Positions 25,947-33,769 of a stretch of DNA of 61,566 bases are shown piece after piece. A model generated the notes under the pieces. The model saw nothing but the letters and a program-made list of their open reading frames with translations, was not told the DNA's origin and searched no databases. The first letter of the stretch is position 1, and the number at the start of each line of letters is the position of its first letter. Origin of the DNA: Paludibacterium purpuratum (GTDB taxonomy: Bacteria > Pseudomonadota > Gammaproteobacteria > Burkholderiales > Chromobacteriaceae); the NCBI RefSeq assembly GCF_004363805.1, contig NZ_SNZP01000019.1:1-61566 (forward strand). Reading direction: 5' to 3'. The position numbers and the translations under genes were made by a program.

Positions 25947-26811
25947 TTGCCTGCAACGTTTTCTGTTTGACGAGTCGCCGGTGCGCGGCGCGCTGGTTTC
26001 GCTGGACGATACCTGGCGCCAGGTGTTGTCTCGTCATGGGTATCCGGCGCCGGTGCGTCAGGTGCTGGGCGAAATGATGGCCGCCGCCGCACTCTTGGGC
26101 GCCAATCTCAAGTTCGACGGCACGCTGGTGTTGCAAATGCACGGTACTGGCGCCCTGCGACTGGCCGTGGTCGAGTACACCCACGAACGCACGCTACGGG
26201 CGACCGCCAAGTGGGATGGAACGCCACTAAGCGTATCGCTACCCGAACTGCTCGGTAGCGGTGGCCGCTTCGTGCTGACGCTGGAGCCCAAGGTCGACAA
26301 GTCCCAGACTTGGCAGGGTATCGTGGCGCTAGAGGGCGAGAGCGTGGGGGCCATGCTGGAAAACTATATGCGCCAATCCGAACAGCTCGATACCCGTCTC
26401 ATCCTGACCGCCGATGGCAACCGCGCCGGCGGTATGTTGTTGCAGCGCCTGCCTGACGGGCATGGCGATGCGGACGGTTGGACGCGGGCGCGCACGCTGG
26501 CCGACACGCTGAAGGCCGAAGAGCTGCTGACCCTGGCGCCGCTGGATATTCTGCATCGCCTTTATCACGAAGAGACCGTGCGCGTGTTCGAGGCCGAGCG
26601 GCTGGCGTTCGCCTGCACCTGCAGCCGCGAACGCGTGTCGGAGATGCTGAAAATGGTTGGGGCACAGGAAGCCGCGTCGATCTTGCACGAACAGGGCAGT
26701 GTGGAGATCGGCTGCGACTTCTGCAATCAGCGCTACGTCTTCGACGAGGACGAGGTCAACGAGATCTTTCAGATGAACGTGATGGATGCTGCCCGCGAGC
26801 CACGTCACTGA
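25933..26811 (+). CDS. hslO: Redox-regulated holdase chaperone Hsp33
   Basis: A 292-residue Hsp33. The N-terminal chaperone core (LGEMMAAAALLGANLKFDG, LVLQMHGTG) is followed by the C-terminal zinc-binding redox switch with CTC near residue 230 and CDFC near 263, the four cysteines that bind zinc in reduced cells and form disulfides under oxidative unfolding. The start codon lies inside the 3' end of the proteasome-like gene, so the two are probably translationally coupled. It converges with the patatin gene, with a 7-base 3' overlap. Confidence 0.96.
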   Translation: MSHTDCLQRFLFDESPVRGALVSLDDTWRQVLSRHGYPAPVRQVLGEMMAAAALLGANLKFDGTLVLQMHGTGALRLAVVEYTHERTLRATAKWDGTPLSVSLPELLGSGGRFVLTLEPKVDKSQTWQGIVALEGESVGAMLENYMRQSEQLDTRLILTADGNRAGGMLLQRLPDGHGDADGWTRARTLADTLKAEELLTLAPLDILHRLYHEETVRVFEAERLAFACTCSRERVSEMLKMVGAQEAASILHEQGSVEIGCDFCNQRYVFDEDEVNEIFQMNVMDAAREPRH

Positions 26812-27908
26812 ACTTCGAATAACGGCTGGGCGACTTGGGCAATGCGGCCGCTGTCGCAAAGCGACAGAAAGGCCTCGCCCAGCCGCTGGCTTTCCGCCGC
26901 CGCGCGCCGCCAAAGGTGCTGGCGCGTTGCGTCCTGTCCGATGAAACGTTTGAAATCACCCCGATCCGGTAATTTGCCTTGCGGCAGCTTGGCCAGATAG
27001 CGGCGCGACGGCGCGACGACGATGGTATTGGCCTGACGCGCCGGGTCGGCATCGCGCCAAGGGAGAAATTTGTCGAACCAGCCCGGCACGATGCGATCGG
27101 TGAAATGCGGAAATAACGTCAGCCCAGGCGCATTGGCGAAAGGTAGATCGAGGTGGTAGTCGGTCAGGCCGCCATCGCGCAGCAGGCTGCCGGGCAGACT
27201 GTCGAGCCGAATGCCCTCGATCACGCCGGGAATGGATGCCGTGGCCATCAAGAGCGGCTGCAAATTGCTGTCGTTAAGCGGCTGACGCCGAGTTGGGATG
27301 CCGTCGACGGGCAGGAAGGGCAGGCTACTGCGCTCGTCGTGGCAGATGACGCGGGTGAAGACATGGCGCAATAGCGGTCGCGACAAGGCGTTGAGCGTTG
27401 CCGCCAGCGCAAGGCCTGCCAACAGCGGCGCACGCGCTTCCCGGTTGAGCAGGCCGTGCGATTGCGCTACCAGGAGGTTCAGCCGGTGGTGGGGGTGGGA
27501 GAGCGCTTCACGTAGATCTTCGTGGCTGAATAGTTCGTCGAGCATATCGCGCGTTTGGCGCGTGATGTCGCCAATATCGCGGCTAGGATAGGTGGTGCAG
27601 GTATACAGCTCGGCCAGGCGGGCCAGTCGCACAGGCGCATCTGCCTGGAGTGCGCAGGTTATACGCCAAGCACCGATTGAGGCGCCGATGAATTCTCTCG
27701 GCCTAGGCGTGGCCTCCAACCAAGGGAATATCGCTTGATCCAGGCCGAGCAGGCCGATGGCCTTTGGACCGCCTGCCGCACCGGGAACGATGGCAACCTG
27801 GTCTGCGCGCAAGCCTTCGCGCCGCAGTTGCGCCAGGGCTTGCCGGCCGGCGCGGATGGTCAAAACTTCCTCATCATTCTGTATTGTCATTTCTAAGTCA
27901 GACCCCAT
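26805..27908 (-). CDS. Patatin-like phospholipase
   Basis: About 367 residues if read from the ATG at 27908. A longer frame extends upstream into the divergent GAF gene and is unlikely; the ATG at 27890 is an alternative. The fold is patatin-like: a glycine-rich loop PGAAGGPKAIGLLGLD, the nucleophile elbow GASIGAW (G-x-S-x-G) and the dyad aspartate in LRDGGLTDYHLDLPF. These enzymes hydrolyse acyl chains from phospholipids or other lipids. No signal peptide is seen, so it is probably cytoplasmic or membrane associated. It is divergent from the GAF-domain gene. Confidence 0.85.
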   Translation of the reverse strand: MGSDLEMTIQNDEEVLTIRAGRQALAQLRREGLRADQVAIVPGAAGGPKAIGLLGLDQAIFPWLEATPRPREFIGASIGAWRITCALQADAPVRLARLAELYTCTTYPSRDIGDITRQTRDMLDELFSHEDLREALSHPHHRLNLLVAQSHGLLNREARAPLLAGLALAATLNALSRPLLRHVFTRVICHDERSSLPFLPVDGIPTRRQPLNDSNLQPLLMATASIPGVIEGIRLDSLPGSLLRDGGLTDYHLDLPFANAPGLTLFPHFTDRIVPGWFDKFLPWRDADPARQANTIVVAPSRRYLAKLPQGKLPDRGDFKRFIGQDATRQHLWRRAAAESQRLGEAFLSLCDSGRIAQVAQPLFEVQ

Positions 27909-27977
27909 ATTCGATACCCAAGTGTATAAAGAATTCGACCGCCGGGGAATGACCGGTGCATATAAGGAGTGTCGTCG

Positions 27978-28685
27978 ATGATTGCAGCCCAAGTCCTGAA
28001 GGCCTATCTCAGGGAGCAGTCGCTCGAACTGGATCAGACCGAGGTTCAGGTGGCGGCGATCACGCTCGCTTCCGTGCTGATGGCGCAAAAACCGATCCCG
28101 GCGCGCGATTTATTCCGCTTTCCTGTGCCGGTTTTGGGCGAGAACGGTGCCTGCTCTCTGGTGGATGAGCTGTCCGACGAGCCTTACGACCTAAGCGTCT
28201 GGTTTGGTGGCGATACCGACGAGGCACGTGCCGCACTGGCCGAGCTGGTGGCGTTGATCGATTCGACTAATCGCCAGATTGGGGCAGATTGGCTCGGGAT
28301 TTATGTCGTGCGCGGGGAGGGCGAGTCGGCAAGGTTGGTCAAGATGGCCTACCACGGTCGGCCTAGTCGCGCCGAGTTTCCGTTGACCGAAGCCTTTGCC
28401 GACGTGAGTAACAACAGTCGGGTGGGTTTGAGCGGCTGGGGTGTGGTGATCGAGGATGTGGCCGAGTGGCGTGCTTTGGGCGGCAGCTATTACCAGTGCG
28501 ATCCGACTGTGCGCAGCGAGGTGTGCCTGCCGGTGTTGGATGACACTGGGCGTGTGCTCGGCATTATCGATGCCGAGGCAAGCGAACGTGGTTTTTTCGA
28601 CCCGGCACGCCAAGCCTGGCTGGTTGCTTTGGCCGTTGTGCTGGCCAAACCGTTGGCGTCTCTGCCTTTTGTTGAGGCCGAGTAA
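27978..28685 (+). CDS. GAF-domain protein
   Basis: A 235-residue soluble protein. AAGGAG precedes two possible starts, GTG at 27969 and ATG at 27978; the spacing favours the ATG. The second half forms a GAF domain (IGADWLGIYVVRG, YYQCDPTVRSEVCLPVL, GRVLGIIDAEA). The pattern C-D-x(4)-S-E-x-C-L-P-V resembles free-methionine-(R)-sulfoxide reductases, whose catalytic cysteines lie in this region. Only part of that cysteine set is visible, so I do not assign the activity. A ligand-sensing role is the alternative. It lies 82 bases upstream of ribA on the same strand. Confidence 0.75.
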   Translation: MIAAQVLKAYLREQSLELDQTEVQVAAITLASVLMAQKPIPARDLFRFPVPVLGENGACSLVDELSDEPYDLSVWFGGDTDEARAALAELVALIDSTNRQIGADWLGIYVVRGEGESARLVKMAYHGRPSRAEFPLTEAFADVSNNSRVGLSGWGVVIEDVAEWRALGGSYYQCDPTVRSEVCLPVLDDTGRVLGIIDAEASERGFFDPARQAWLVALAVVLAKPLASLPFVEAE

Positions 28686-28767
28686 ATAATTCATTACCGA
28701 TAATCGGCTGTTTCTTGTCGGGTTGTGCGTGTAGGCTGAGCGTCAGAAGAGAATAGCGGGAGTTTGC

Positions 28768-29373
28768 ATGTCGAATGAAGTCGGGGATGTTGCAGTCAGT
28801 TTGGTCGCATCCTGCCAATTGCCAACCCAATGGGGCGTGTTTACCTTGCATGGTTTCGCTGGGGATGGCGGTAAAGAACACGTCATGCTGACCATGGGAA
28901 CGTTCGCCGACGAAGAGCCGGTATTGATTCGTCTGCATTCCGAGTGCCTGACCGGCGATGCGTTGTTTTCGCTTAAGTGCGACTGCGGTTTTCAATTGGA
29001 AGCGGCCATGGTCGCCATTGCCGAGGCCGGGCGCGGTGCATTGCTCTATCTGCGCCAGGAAGGCCGCGGTATCGGTCTGATCAACAAAATCCGCGCCTAC
29101 AAACTGCAGGACCAGGGGGCCGATACCGTCGAAGCCAACGAGCAACTCGGCTTCCCTGCCGATATGCGCGACTTCAGTCTGGTACGCGACATGTTGGCGG
29201 CGGTCGGCATTCGTCGGGTGCGGGTGATGACCAATAACCCTCAGAAAATCGAAACGCTGTCAGCGCTGGGGGTCGATGTGGTTGAACGGGTGCCGCTGCT
29301 GGTGGGGCAGAATCCGCATAATGACCGTTACATGAAAACCAAAGCCGACAAAATGGGGCATCTGTTGCCCTGA
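28768..29373 (+). CDS. ribA: GTP cyclohydrolase II
   Basis: A 201-residue enzyme converting GTP to the pyrimidine precursor of riboflavin, with formate release. The zinc site is C-x(10)-C-x-C in [37 protein letters not shown] is the GTP-binding signature and MTNNPQKI the C-terminal substrate motif. It is free-standing, not fused to ribB. A terminator follows. Confidence 0.96.
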   Translation: MSNEVGDVAVSLVASCQLPTQWGVFTLHGFAGDGGKEHVMLTMGTFADEEPVLIRLHSECLTGDALFSLKCDCGFQLEAAMVAIAEAGRGALLYLRQEGRGIGLINKIRAYKLQDQGADTVEANEQLGFPADMRDFSLVRDMLAAVGIRRVRVMTNNPQKIETLSALGVDVVERVPLLVGQNPHNDRYMKTKADKMGHLLP

Positions 29374-29400
29374 CGGGGCCAGTCAAATCGAGACAAATCG

Positions 29401-29441
29401 AGCGCCGACGAGCACGAGCAGAGCCGTCGGCGCTTTCGTTT
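29401..29441 (+). terminator. Terminator after ribA
   Basis: A 10-bp stem AGCGCCGACG / CGTCGGCGCT with a 14-base loop is followed by TT-C-G-TTT. It lies 28 bases after the stop and may also serve the convergent permease gene. Confidence 0.75.
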
Positions 29442-29443
29442 GC

Positions 29444-30754
29444 CTATTGTTTTGCCGATGCCGAGTTCGACGCTGCGGGGCGACGCATGGCCTTCATGGA
29501 AAAATAATAGATCGCGGCGCTGGCGACGATGGCGGTGAGCGATGGGATGCCCCATGCATCGAAATGACCGATCAGGGCGCCGCCGATCCAGGCGATCAAC
29601 GCATGTGGGTTGAGCTTTTCGACCTCGGTCGGCAGTGTGCCGCTGGCGCGACTCGCATCGAGCGCGACACGCGAGGTGCCCAAGACGTAGTAATCGACCA
29701 CCATGATGCCGGCGATGGGGGGGATGGTAATGCCCAGCAGGATCAGAAAATCGGTAAATTGATCGTAAATCCCCGCGACCGACAAAAACGTGCCGAAAGT
29801 GCCTAGCACGAGCGTCAGCAAACCGCGGCTCATGTGGATGTTGAACAGTGTTTTCAGCAGCGATCCCATGCCGAGCGACGAGCTATAGATATTGACGTTA
29901 TTCACTTTGACGGTGGCCAGCATGACGATCAAACCGCCGGTCAGGCCGGTCGTTTTGAATATGGTCGCCATGATGTCGGCGTTGCCGGTGGCGTGAATCA
30001 TCAGCACGACCACCAGATTCACGCCCAGTTCGCCAATCAGTGTGCCGACCACGGTGGTCCAAACAACATCGGCGGCCGATCTCGAATATCTGTTTAAGTC
30101 CGGTGCGACAACGCAGCCAACAATAAAGCCGCTGGCGATGATGGTCGCCGCGGTGCCCAGCGTCAGGGGAGGGCCGGGCGGCGGGCTCTGCATCAGCGCC
30201 GACAAATTCTCCTCCTTTAATACAAGGTAAACGGCATACCCCATCGCAATCAGGAAGAGCGGGCCGGCAATGTTGGCGACCTTGGCCAACCAATTCATGC
30301 CGTACAGGACCAGCAGGGTGGTGCTCATGCCGGTCATGATCGCAGCCACGGTGAAGGGAATGCTGCCATCGCTCATGTGAACCACGCCTTCGGCGAATAC
30401 GGCATTTTGAACCCCGAACCAACCGGTCATGGAAATGGCGAAAACGGCGCCGATCATTGACGAGCCGTAGCGGCCGAAGCCGGTCCATTGCGTGAGTAGT
30501 GCGGTCGGGAGGCCTTCTCGCATGCCCATGATGCCCAATGCGCAGGAAACGCCTTGCAGAATAATGCTGCCTGCGAATGTTGCCGCCACCGCCTGCCAGA
30601 ATGTCATGCCATATCCGATTGTCGCGCCGATCAGCACCTGCGAGATGCATGCAAAGGCGGCGACGCGAATGCTCAAAATGGTGAGCATGCTTTTGCGGGC
30701 CGATTGCGGAACGCGCATGACCGAATGGTCGTCTGCGCCGTCTAGTCGAGACAT
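29444..30754 (-). CDS. CodB-like cytosine/purine permease (NCS1 family)
   Basis: A 436-residue integral membrane protein with about 12 predicted helices. The N-terminal RVPQSARKSMLTI resembles E. coli CodB PVPQSARKGVLAL, and GWFGVQNAVFAEG and the FILLGITIPPIAGIMVVDYY region are NCS1 landmarks. NCS1 carriers import cytosine, purines, allantoin, hydantoins or thiamine precursors by proton or sodium symport. The substrate is not set by sequence alone and no catabolic enzyme is adjacent. AAAGGA precedes the start. The upstream leader carries two strong hairpins. Confidence 0.9.
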   Translation of the reverse strand: MSRLDGADDHSVMRVPQSARKSMLTILSIRVAAFACISQVLIGATIGYGMTFWQAVAATFAGSIILQGVSCALGIMGMREGLPTALLTQWTGFGRYGSSMIGAVFAISMTGWFGVQNAVFAEGVVHMSDGSIPFTVAAIMTGMSTTLLVLYGMNWLAKVANIAGPLFLIAMGYAVYLVLKEENLSALMQSPPPGPPLTLGTAATIIASGFIVGCVVAPDLNRYSRSAADVVWTTVVGTLIGELGVNLVVVLMIHATGNADIMATIFKTTGLTGGLIVMLATVKVNNVNIYSSSLGMGSLLKTLFNIHMSRGLLTLVLGTFGTFLSVAGIYDQFTDFLILLGITIPPIAGIMVVDYYVLGTSRVALDASRASGTLPTEVEKLNPHALIAWIGGALIGHFDAWGIPSLTAIVASAAIYYFSMKAMRRPAASNSASAKQ

Positions 30755-31060
30755 GGCCGAATCCTTTCGCCGGAGGCGGATTTCGAGGGCATTCCGGCGG
30801 TTGGCGCGTTGCGCCGCCGGAGCGATTGCACGGCGAGGCTTGGAAAACCTCGCGGCTCAGGCATCTTAACCAGCGGTGAAATTAAGGAAGTCAGACGTGG
30901 CCGCCCTTTGTGTAGAAAATTTCCCTATTTCCTTCATCTGCTGGCGGCGCATTGTCGTTATGAGTAAACAAGACAATACAAGTAATCTGAACGAGTAAAT
31001 TGTGAGGCGTGGGCGGGGGAATGAAAAAGGCCGACTCGGCGAGTCGGCCTTTTGAATTTG
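30755..31060 (-). promoter_or_regulatory. Structured leader/intergenic region upstream of the NCS1 permease
   Basis: No gene is seen in these 306 bases. On the minus strand, before the permease start, lie two stems: GCGAGG / CCTCGC (30833-30838, 30848-30853) and TCCGGCGG / CCGCCGGA (30793-30800, 30814-30821). The second can instead pair internally as GGCGC / GCGCC. Competing stems in a leader suggest attenuation or a riboswitch. I could not match TPP, purine, preQ1 or guanidine consensus elements. The tRNA-Ala terminator lies at its far end. Confidence 0.4.
31025..31053 (-). terminator. Terminator of tRNA-Ala
   Basis: A perfect 13-bp inverted repeat AAAAGGCCGACTC / GAGTCGGCCTTTT with a 3-base loop lies 8 bases downstream of the tRNA on the minus strand, where it ends in a U-run. 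Confidence 0.92.
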
Positions 31061-31136
<76 letters not shown>

Positions 31137-31179
31137 ACATGAGGTTCGGTGGCGTAGGTCGCTGCCATCCGAGAAGGGA

Positions 31180-31208
31180 ACTATACCGATAGGCTTTTTC
31201 CGAGTCAA
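31180..31208 (-). promoter_or_regulatory. Promoter of tRNA-Ala
   Basis: On the minus strand TTGACT (31203-31208), a 17-base spacer and TATAGT (31180-31185). The GC-rich discriminator after the -10 box is typical of stringently controlled stable-RNA promoters. Confidence 0.88.
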
Positions 31209-31219
31209 GAGGGCTTACG

Positions 31220-31257
31220 AAAAAATGCGGCGCCGGCCGGTGTCGGCCGCCGGCGCC
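31220..31257 (-). terminator. Terminator after the glycine-zipper gene
   Basis: A perfect 9-bp stem GGCGCCGGC / GCCGGCGCC with an 11-base loop is followed on the minus strand by GCATTTTTT, just past the stop at 31265. Confidence 0.8.
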
Positions 31258-31264
31258 CTCGGTA

Positions 31265-31957
31265 TCACTGCGCTGTTGGCACCAGCAATTGGCCGTTGCG
31301 CGCCGGAATGCGTTTGCCAGGCTTGTGATCCATGCGCACCGTGCCGGTTTTGCCATCGAGCGAATAGCGTACTTGGTAACCGACGACCTTCTGGCTGGTC
31401 GAAGGCTCTTCCATGCAGCGATTCTCGGTGTCGGCGTAGGTATCCCGTTTCTGCATCTGATCCTGAACCTGGTTGCCGGCATAGCCCCCGGCCACCGCAC
31501 CGGCCACCGTGGCCAGTTTCTTGCCGTTGCCACCGCCTACCTGGTTGCCCAGCAGGCCGCCCACCACGCCGCCGATCAGCGTGCCGGCCACGCGGTTCTG
31601 GTCTTGCACCGGCGCTTGGCGCACGACTTGTTCCTGGTGGCATACGACCTTGGTGCCGTTGACGGTTTCGGTGATCGGCTTGGTACTCAGTACTTTGGCG
31701 TAGCTGGCGTGTTGCGGCGCGGCCGGCTTTGCCGCCGGCGCCGGTTGGGCTGCGGCGACCGGCGCGGGGGTCGGTACGGACGCGGCGGCCGGGGTCGGCG
31801 CCGAGGCCACTTGCGCTACCGCAACGGGCTGGGAGGCTGCGGCGACCGGCGCGGCAGGGGTTGCCTTGTGCGACAACGCCTGGTAACCGGCCACGCCGAC
31901 GGCGCCTAGCGCAACCCCGCCACCGAGGACGCTGGCGATCAATACGGATTGTTTCAT
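31265..31957 (-). CDS. Glycine-zipper 2TM envelope protein
   Basis: A 230-residue protein with an N-terminal hydrophobic signal/anchor (LIASVLGGGVALGAVGVAGY). A low-complexity Ala/Pro/Val linker (about residues 33-85) follows. The glycine-zipper 2TM domain (AGTLIGGVVGGLLGNQVGGG and VAGAVAGGYAGNQVQDQMQ, about 125-165) comes next, then a C-terminal domain with two cysteines. It resembles the Rickettsia 17-kDa surface-antigen/YMGG-like family. These are envelope proteins of poorly defined function. Its own terminator lies downstream. Confidence 0.85.
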   Translation of the reverse strand: MKQSVLIASVLGGGVALGAVGVAGYQALSHKATPAAPVAAASQPVAVAQVASAPTPAAASVPTPAPVAAAQPAPAAKPAAPQHASYAKVLSTKPITETVNGTKVVCHQEQVVRQAPVQDQNRVAGTLIGGVVGGLLGNQVGGGNGKKLATVAGAVAGGYAGNQVQDQMQKRDTYADTENRCMEEPSTSQKVVGYQVRYSLDGKTGTVRMDHKPGKRIPARNGQLLVPTAQ

Positions 31958-32088
31958 CTGTGACTCCCTTCGAGCCGATGTTATATCGACGCTTAAAATG
32001 TGTCAGACCAACTTAACGGCAGGCAGTTTCATGATAGCTGCATGAGGCGGTAAGCATGCGTGACGTTGTGTAAGCGAACGTACAAATG

Positions 32089-32115
32089 AAAATCCCCGCC
32101 ATATTGGGCGGGGAT
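32089..32115 (-). terminator. Terminator after fliD
   Basis: A 9-bp stem ATCCCCGCC / GGCGGGGAT with a 6-base loop, followed on the minus strand by a U-run, 22 bases past the fliD stop. Confidence 0.88.
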
Positions 32116-32136
32116 CGGTGTCTTATCCGCGCTGGC

Positions 32137-33513
32137 TCAACCGCTGGAGGTACTCGAGATCATTTTCGCCAGCGAAGAACTGGTTTGTTCCATCTGCATC
32201 AGTGCCGAGTTCAGATTGGTATACAGGCTGAGATAGCCTGCCTGAACGGTACTGAGCCGGGTTTGTTCTTGGGTTATCCGGGTTTTCTCGTCGGAGGCCA
32301 TTTGGTTGAGCGACGTGGTTTTCGTGGTGATCAGCCCCTGCGGCCCGAGCAGATTGTTGATCTGGGTATTGAAGCGCTGGGCATAACCGTCATTGTTGCT
32401 GTTGCCGAATACGTTCGCGACCGCGGTGGCGTTATTGCTGATGGCACTGTTCAGTGCCGTGCTATCCAGCGACAGCGAGCCATCCTTTTGGATGCTGACG
32501 CCGACCTGCGCCAGATAGGCGACTTCGGTCGTGCCGTTGGCGCCGGAGATGGGGGTCTGCAGCAGGCTGTTGAAGGTGTTCTGCAACTGGACGAGATTGA
32601 AGTCGCCTTGCAGGTCTCCACCGTACAGGCTGGTCGAATCGCTTTGCAGCTTATTGTAGGCGGTGACGAAGCTTTGCACCTTGTTCTGGATCGCCGTGCT
32701 GTCGCGGGTCACGTTCAGCACGGTCGAACCCGTCTGTGTCAGATTCATGCTGACGCCCAGTACCGCCGTGGTGACGGTATTGCTGCTGCTGGTCATGGTG
32801 AGCCCGTTGACCGTCAGATTGGCGTCCTGCGCTTGGGCGGTCAGGCGGCTATCGGTGATCTGATTGCTGCCGTTGACCGCGGAGGCGGCGTCGAAGCTCA
32901 AGAAGGAGAGCGAGGCCTGGCCGGAGGCCGAGGCGGTGCTGAAGCTCTGGCCCGCCCCGACGGTATTGCCGGTCAGTACCAAGCGATAAGGGGTCGCGCT
33001 GCTGTCGGCCTTCACCACGCTGGCCGATACGCCGATGCCTGCGGCGTTGATCGAGGAGGCGATCTGATCCAGCGAGCTATTGGCGGCAATGCTGACGGAT
33101 GAGGTCGTACCGTTGCCGAAAGTAAAGTTCAGCGAGTCGGCGGTGTTGCCCAGGCTGGCGGTTTCGCTCGCTTGGCCGGTGTAGGCCAGGTTCTGCGCGG
33201 TCGCCAAATTGTTGACCGTGACGTTGTAGCTACCCGCGTTGGCCGTGTTGTCGGCGGTGGCGGACAGGATGGTGGTGTTGCTGCTGGCGGCCTTGAGTGT
33301 ATTGATGAACGTGCCGGAAGACAGGCCCGACAAGGTCGATTGCAGCGAAGTCAGATCGGAACTGAGCGTTCCGTAATCGGAAATCTGGCTGTTGTCGGTT
33401 TGCAGTTGCGTGTTCATCCGGTTTAGCGGCTGCTGCGCCACGGTCATCAACTGCGAGACCAATCCCTGTACGTCTAGCGGGCCGGTGGCGGAGGAAATAG
33501 AGGGTGTTGACAT
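32137..33513 (-). CDS. fliD: Flagellar filament cap protein FliD (hook-associated protein 2)
   Basis: A 458-residue protein from the ATG at 33513. The N-terminal FliD_N domain starts with DVQGLVSQLMTVAQQPLNRM and a heptad-like region. The middle is rich in Ser, Thr, Asn and Ala, as in surface-exposed cap domains. The C-terminal FliD_C domain ends in a coiled-coil pattern (LNQMASDEKTRITQEQTRL...ALMQMEQTSSSLAKM). FliD caps the filament and promotes flagellin polymerisation. No flagellin, fliS or other flagellar gene is adjacent, which is unusual. It has its own terminator. Confidence 0.92.
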   Translation of the reverse strand: MSTPSISSATGPLDVQGLVSQLMTVAQQPLNRMNTQLQTDNSQISDYGTLSSDLTSLQSTLSGLSSGTFINTLKAASSNTTILSATADNTANAGSYNVTVNNLATAQNLAYTGQASETASLGNTADSLNFTFGNGTTSSVSIAANSSLDQIASSINAAGIGVSASVVKADSSATPYRLVLTGNTVGAGQSFSTASASGQASLSFLSFDAASAVNGSNQITDSRLTAQAQDANLTVNGLTMTSSSNTVTTAVLGVSMNLTQTGSTVLNVTRDSTAIQNKVQSFVTAYNKLQSDSTSLYGGDLQGDFNLVQLQNTFNSLLQTPISGANGTTEVAYLAQVGVSIQKDGSLSLDSTALNSAISNNATAVANVFGNSNNDGYAQRFNTQINNLLGPQGLITTKTTSLNQMASDEKTRITQEQTRLSTVQAGYLSLYTNLNSALMQMEQTSSSLAKMISSTSSG

Positions 33514-33717
33514 GATGATTCCCCGAAACGGACGAGCGGGCACGCATCCCGCGACATGTTCTATTTATCGACCAGATACCAATGTGGCTTGAGGCCTTTT
33601 CCCCGGATGTTAGGGGGTTAGCGGGGCAATCGGGGGGGTAGTCTGTTAAGGATTGTGCTGAATGTGACGAACTGTGACGGCAGCGTTAAAAAGGCGCAGG
33701 ATCGTGGCGGCGGCCCC

Positions 33718-33752
33718 AAAAAGAACGGCCGGATGACAGGCATCCGGCCGTT
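33718..33752 (-). terminator. Terminator of the RND efflux operon
   Basis: A perfect 12-bp stem AACGGCCGGATG / CATCCGGCCGTT with a 5-base loop is followed on the minus strand by C-TTTTT, 18 bases past the permease stop. Confidence 0.93.
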
Positions 33753-33769
33753 GGATGAAGCAGTGGCGG

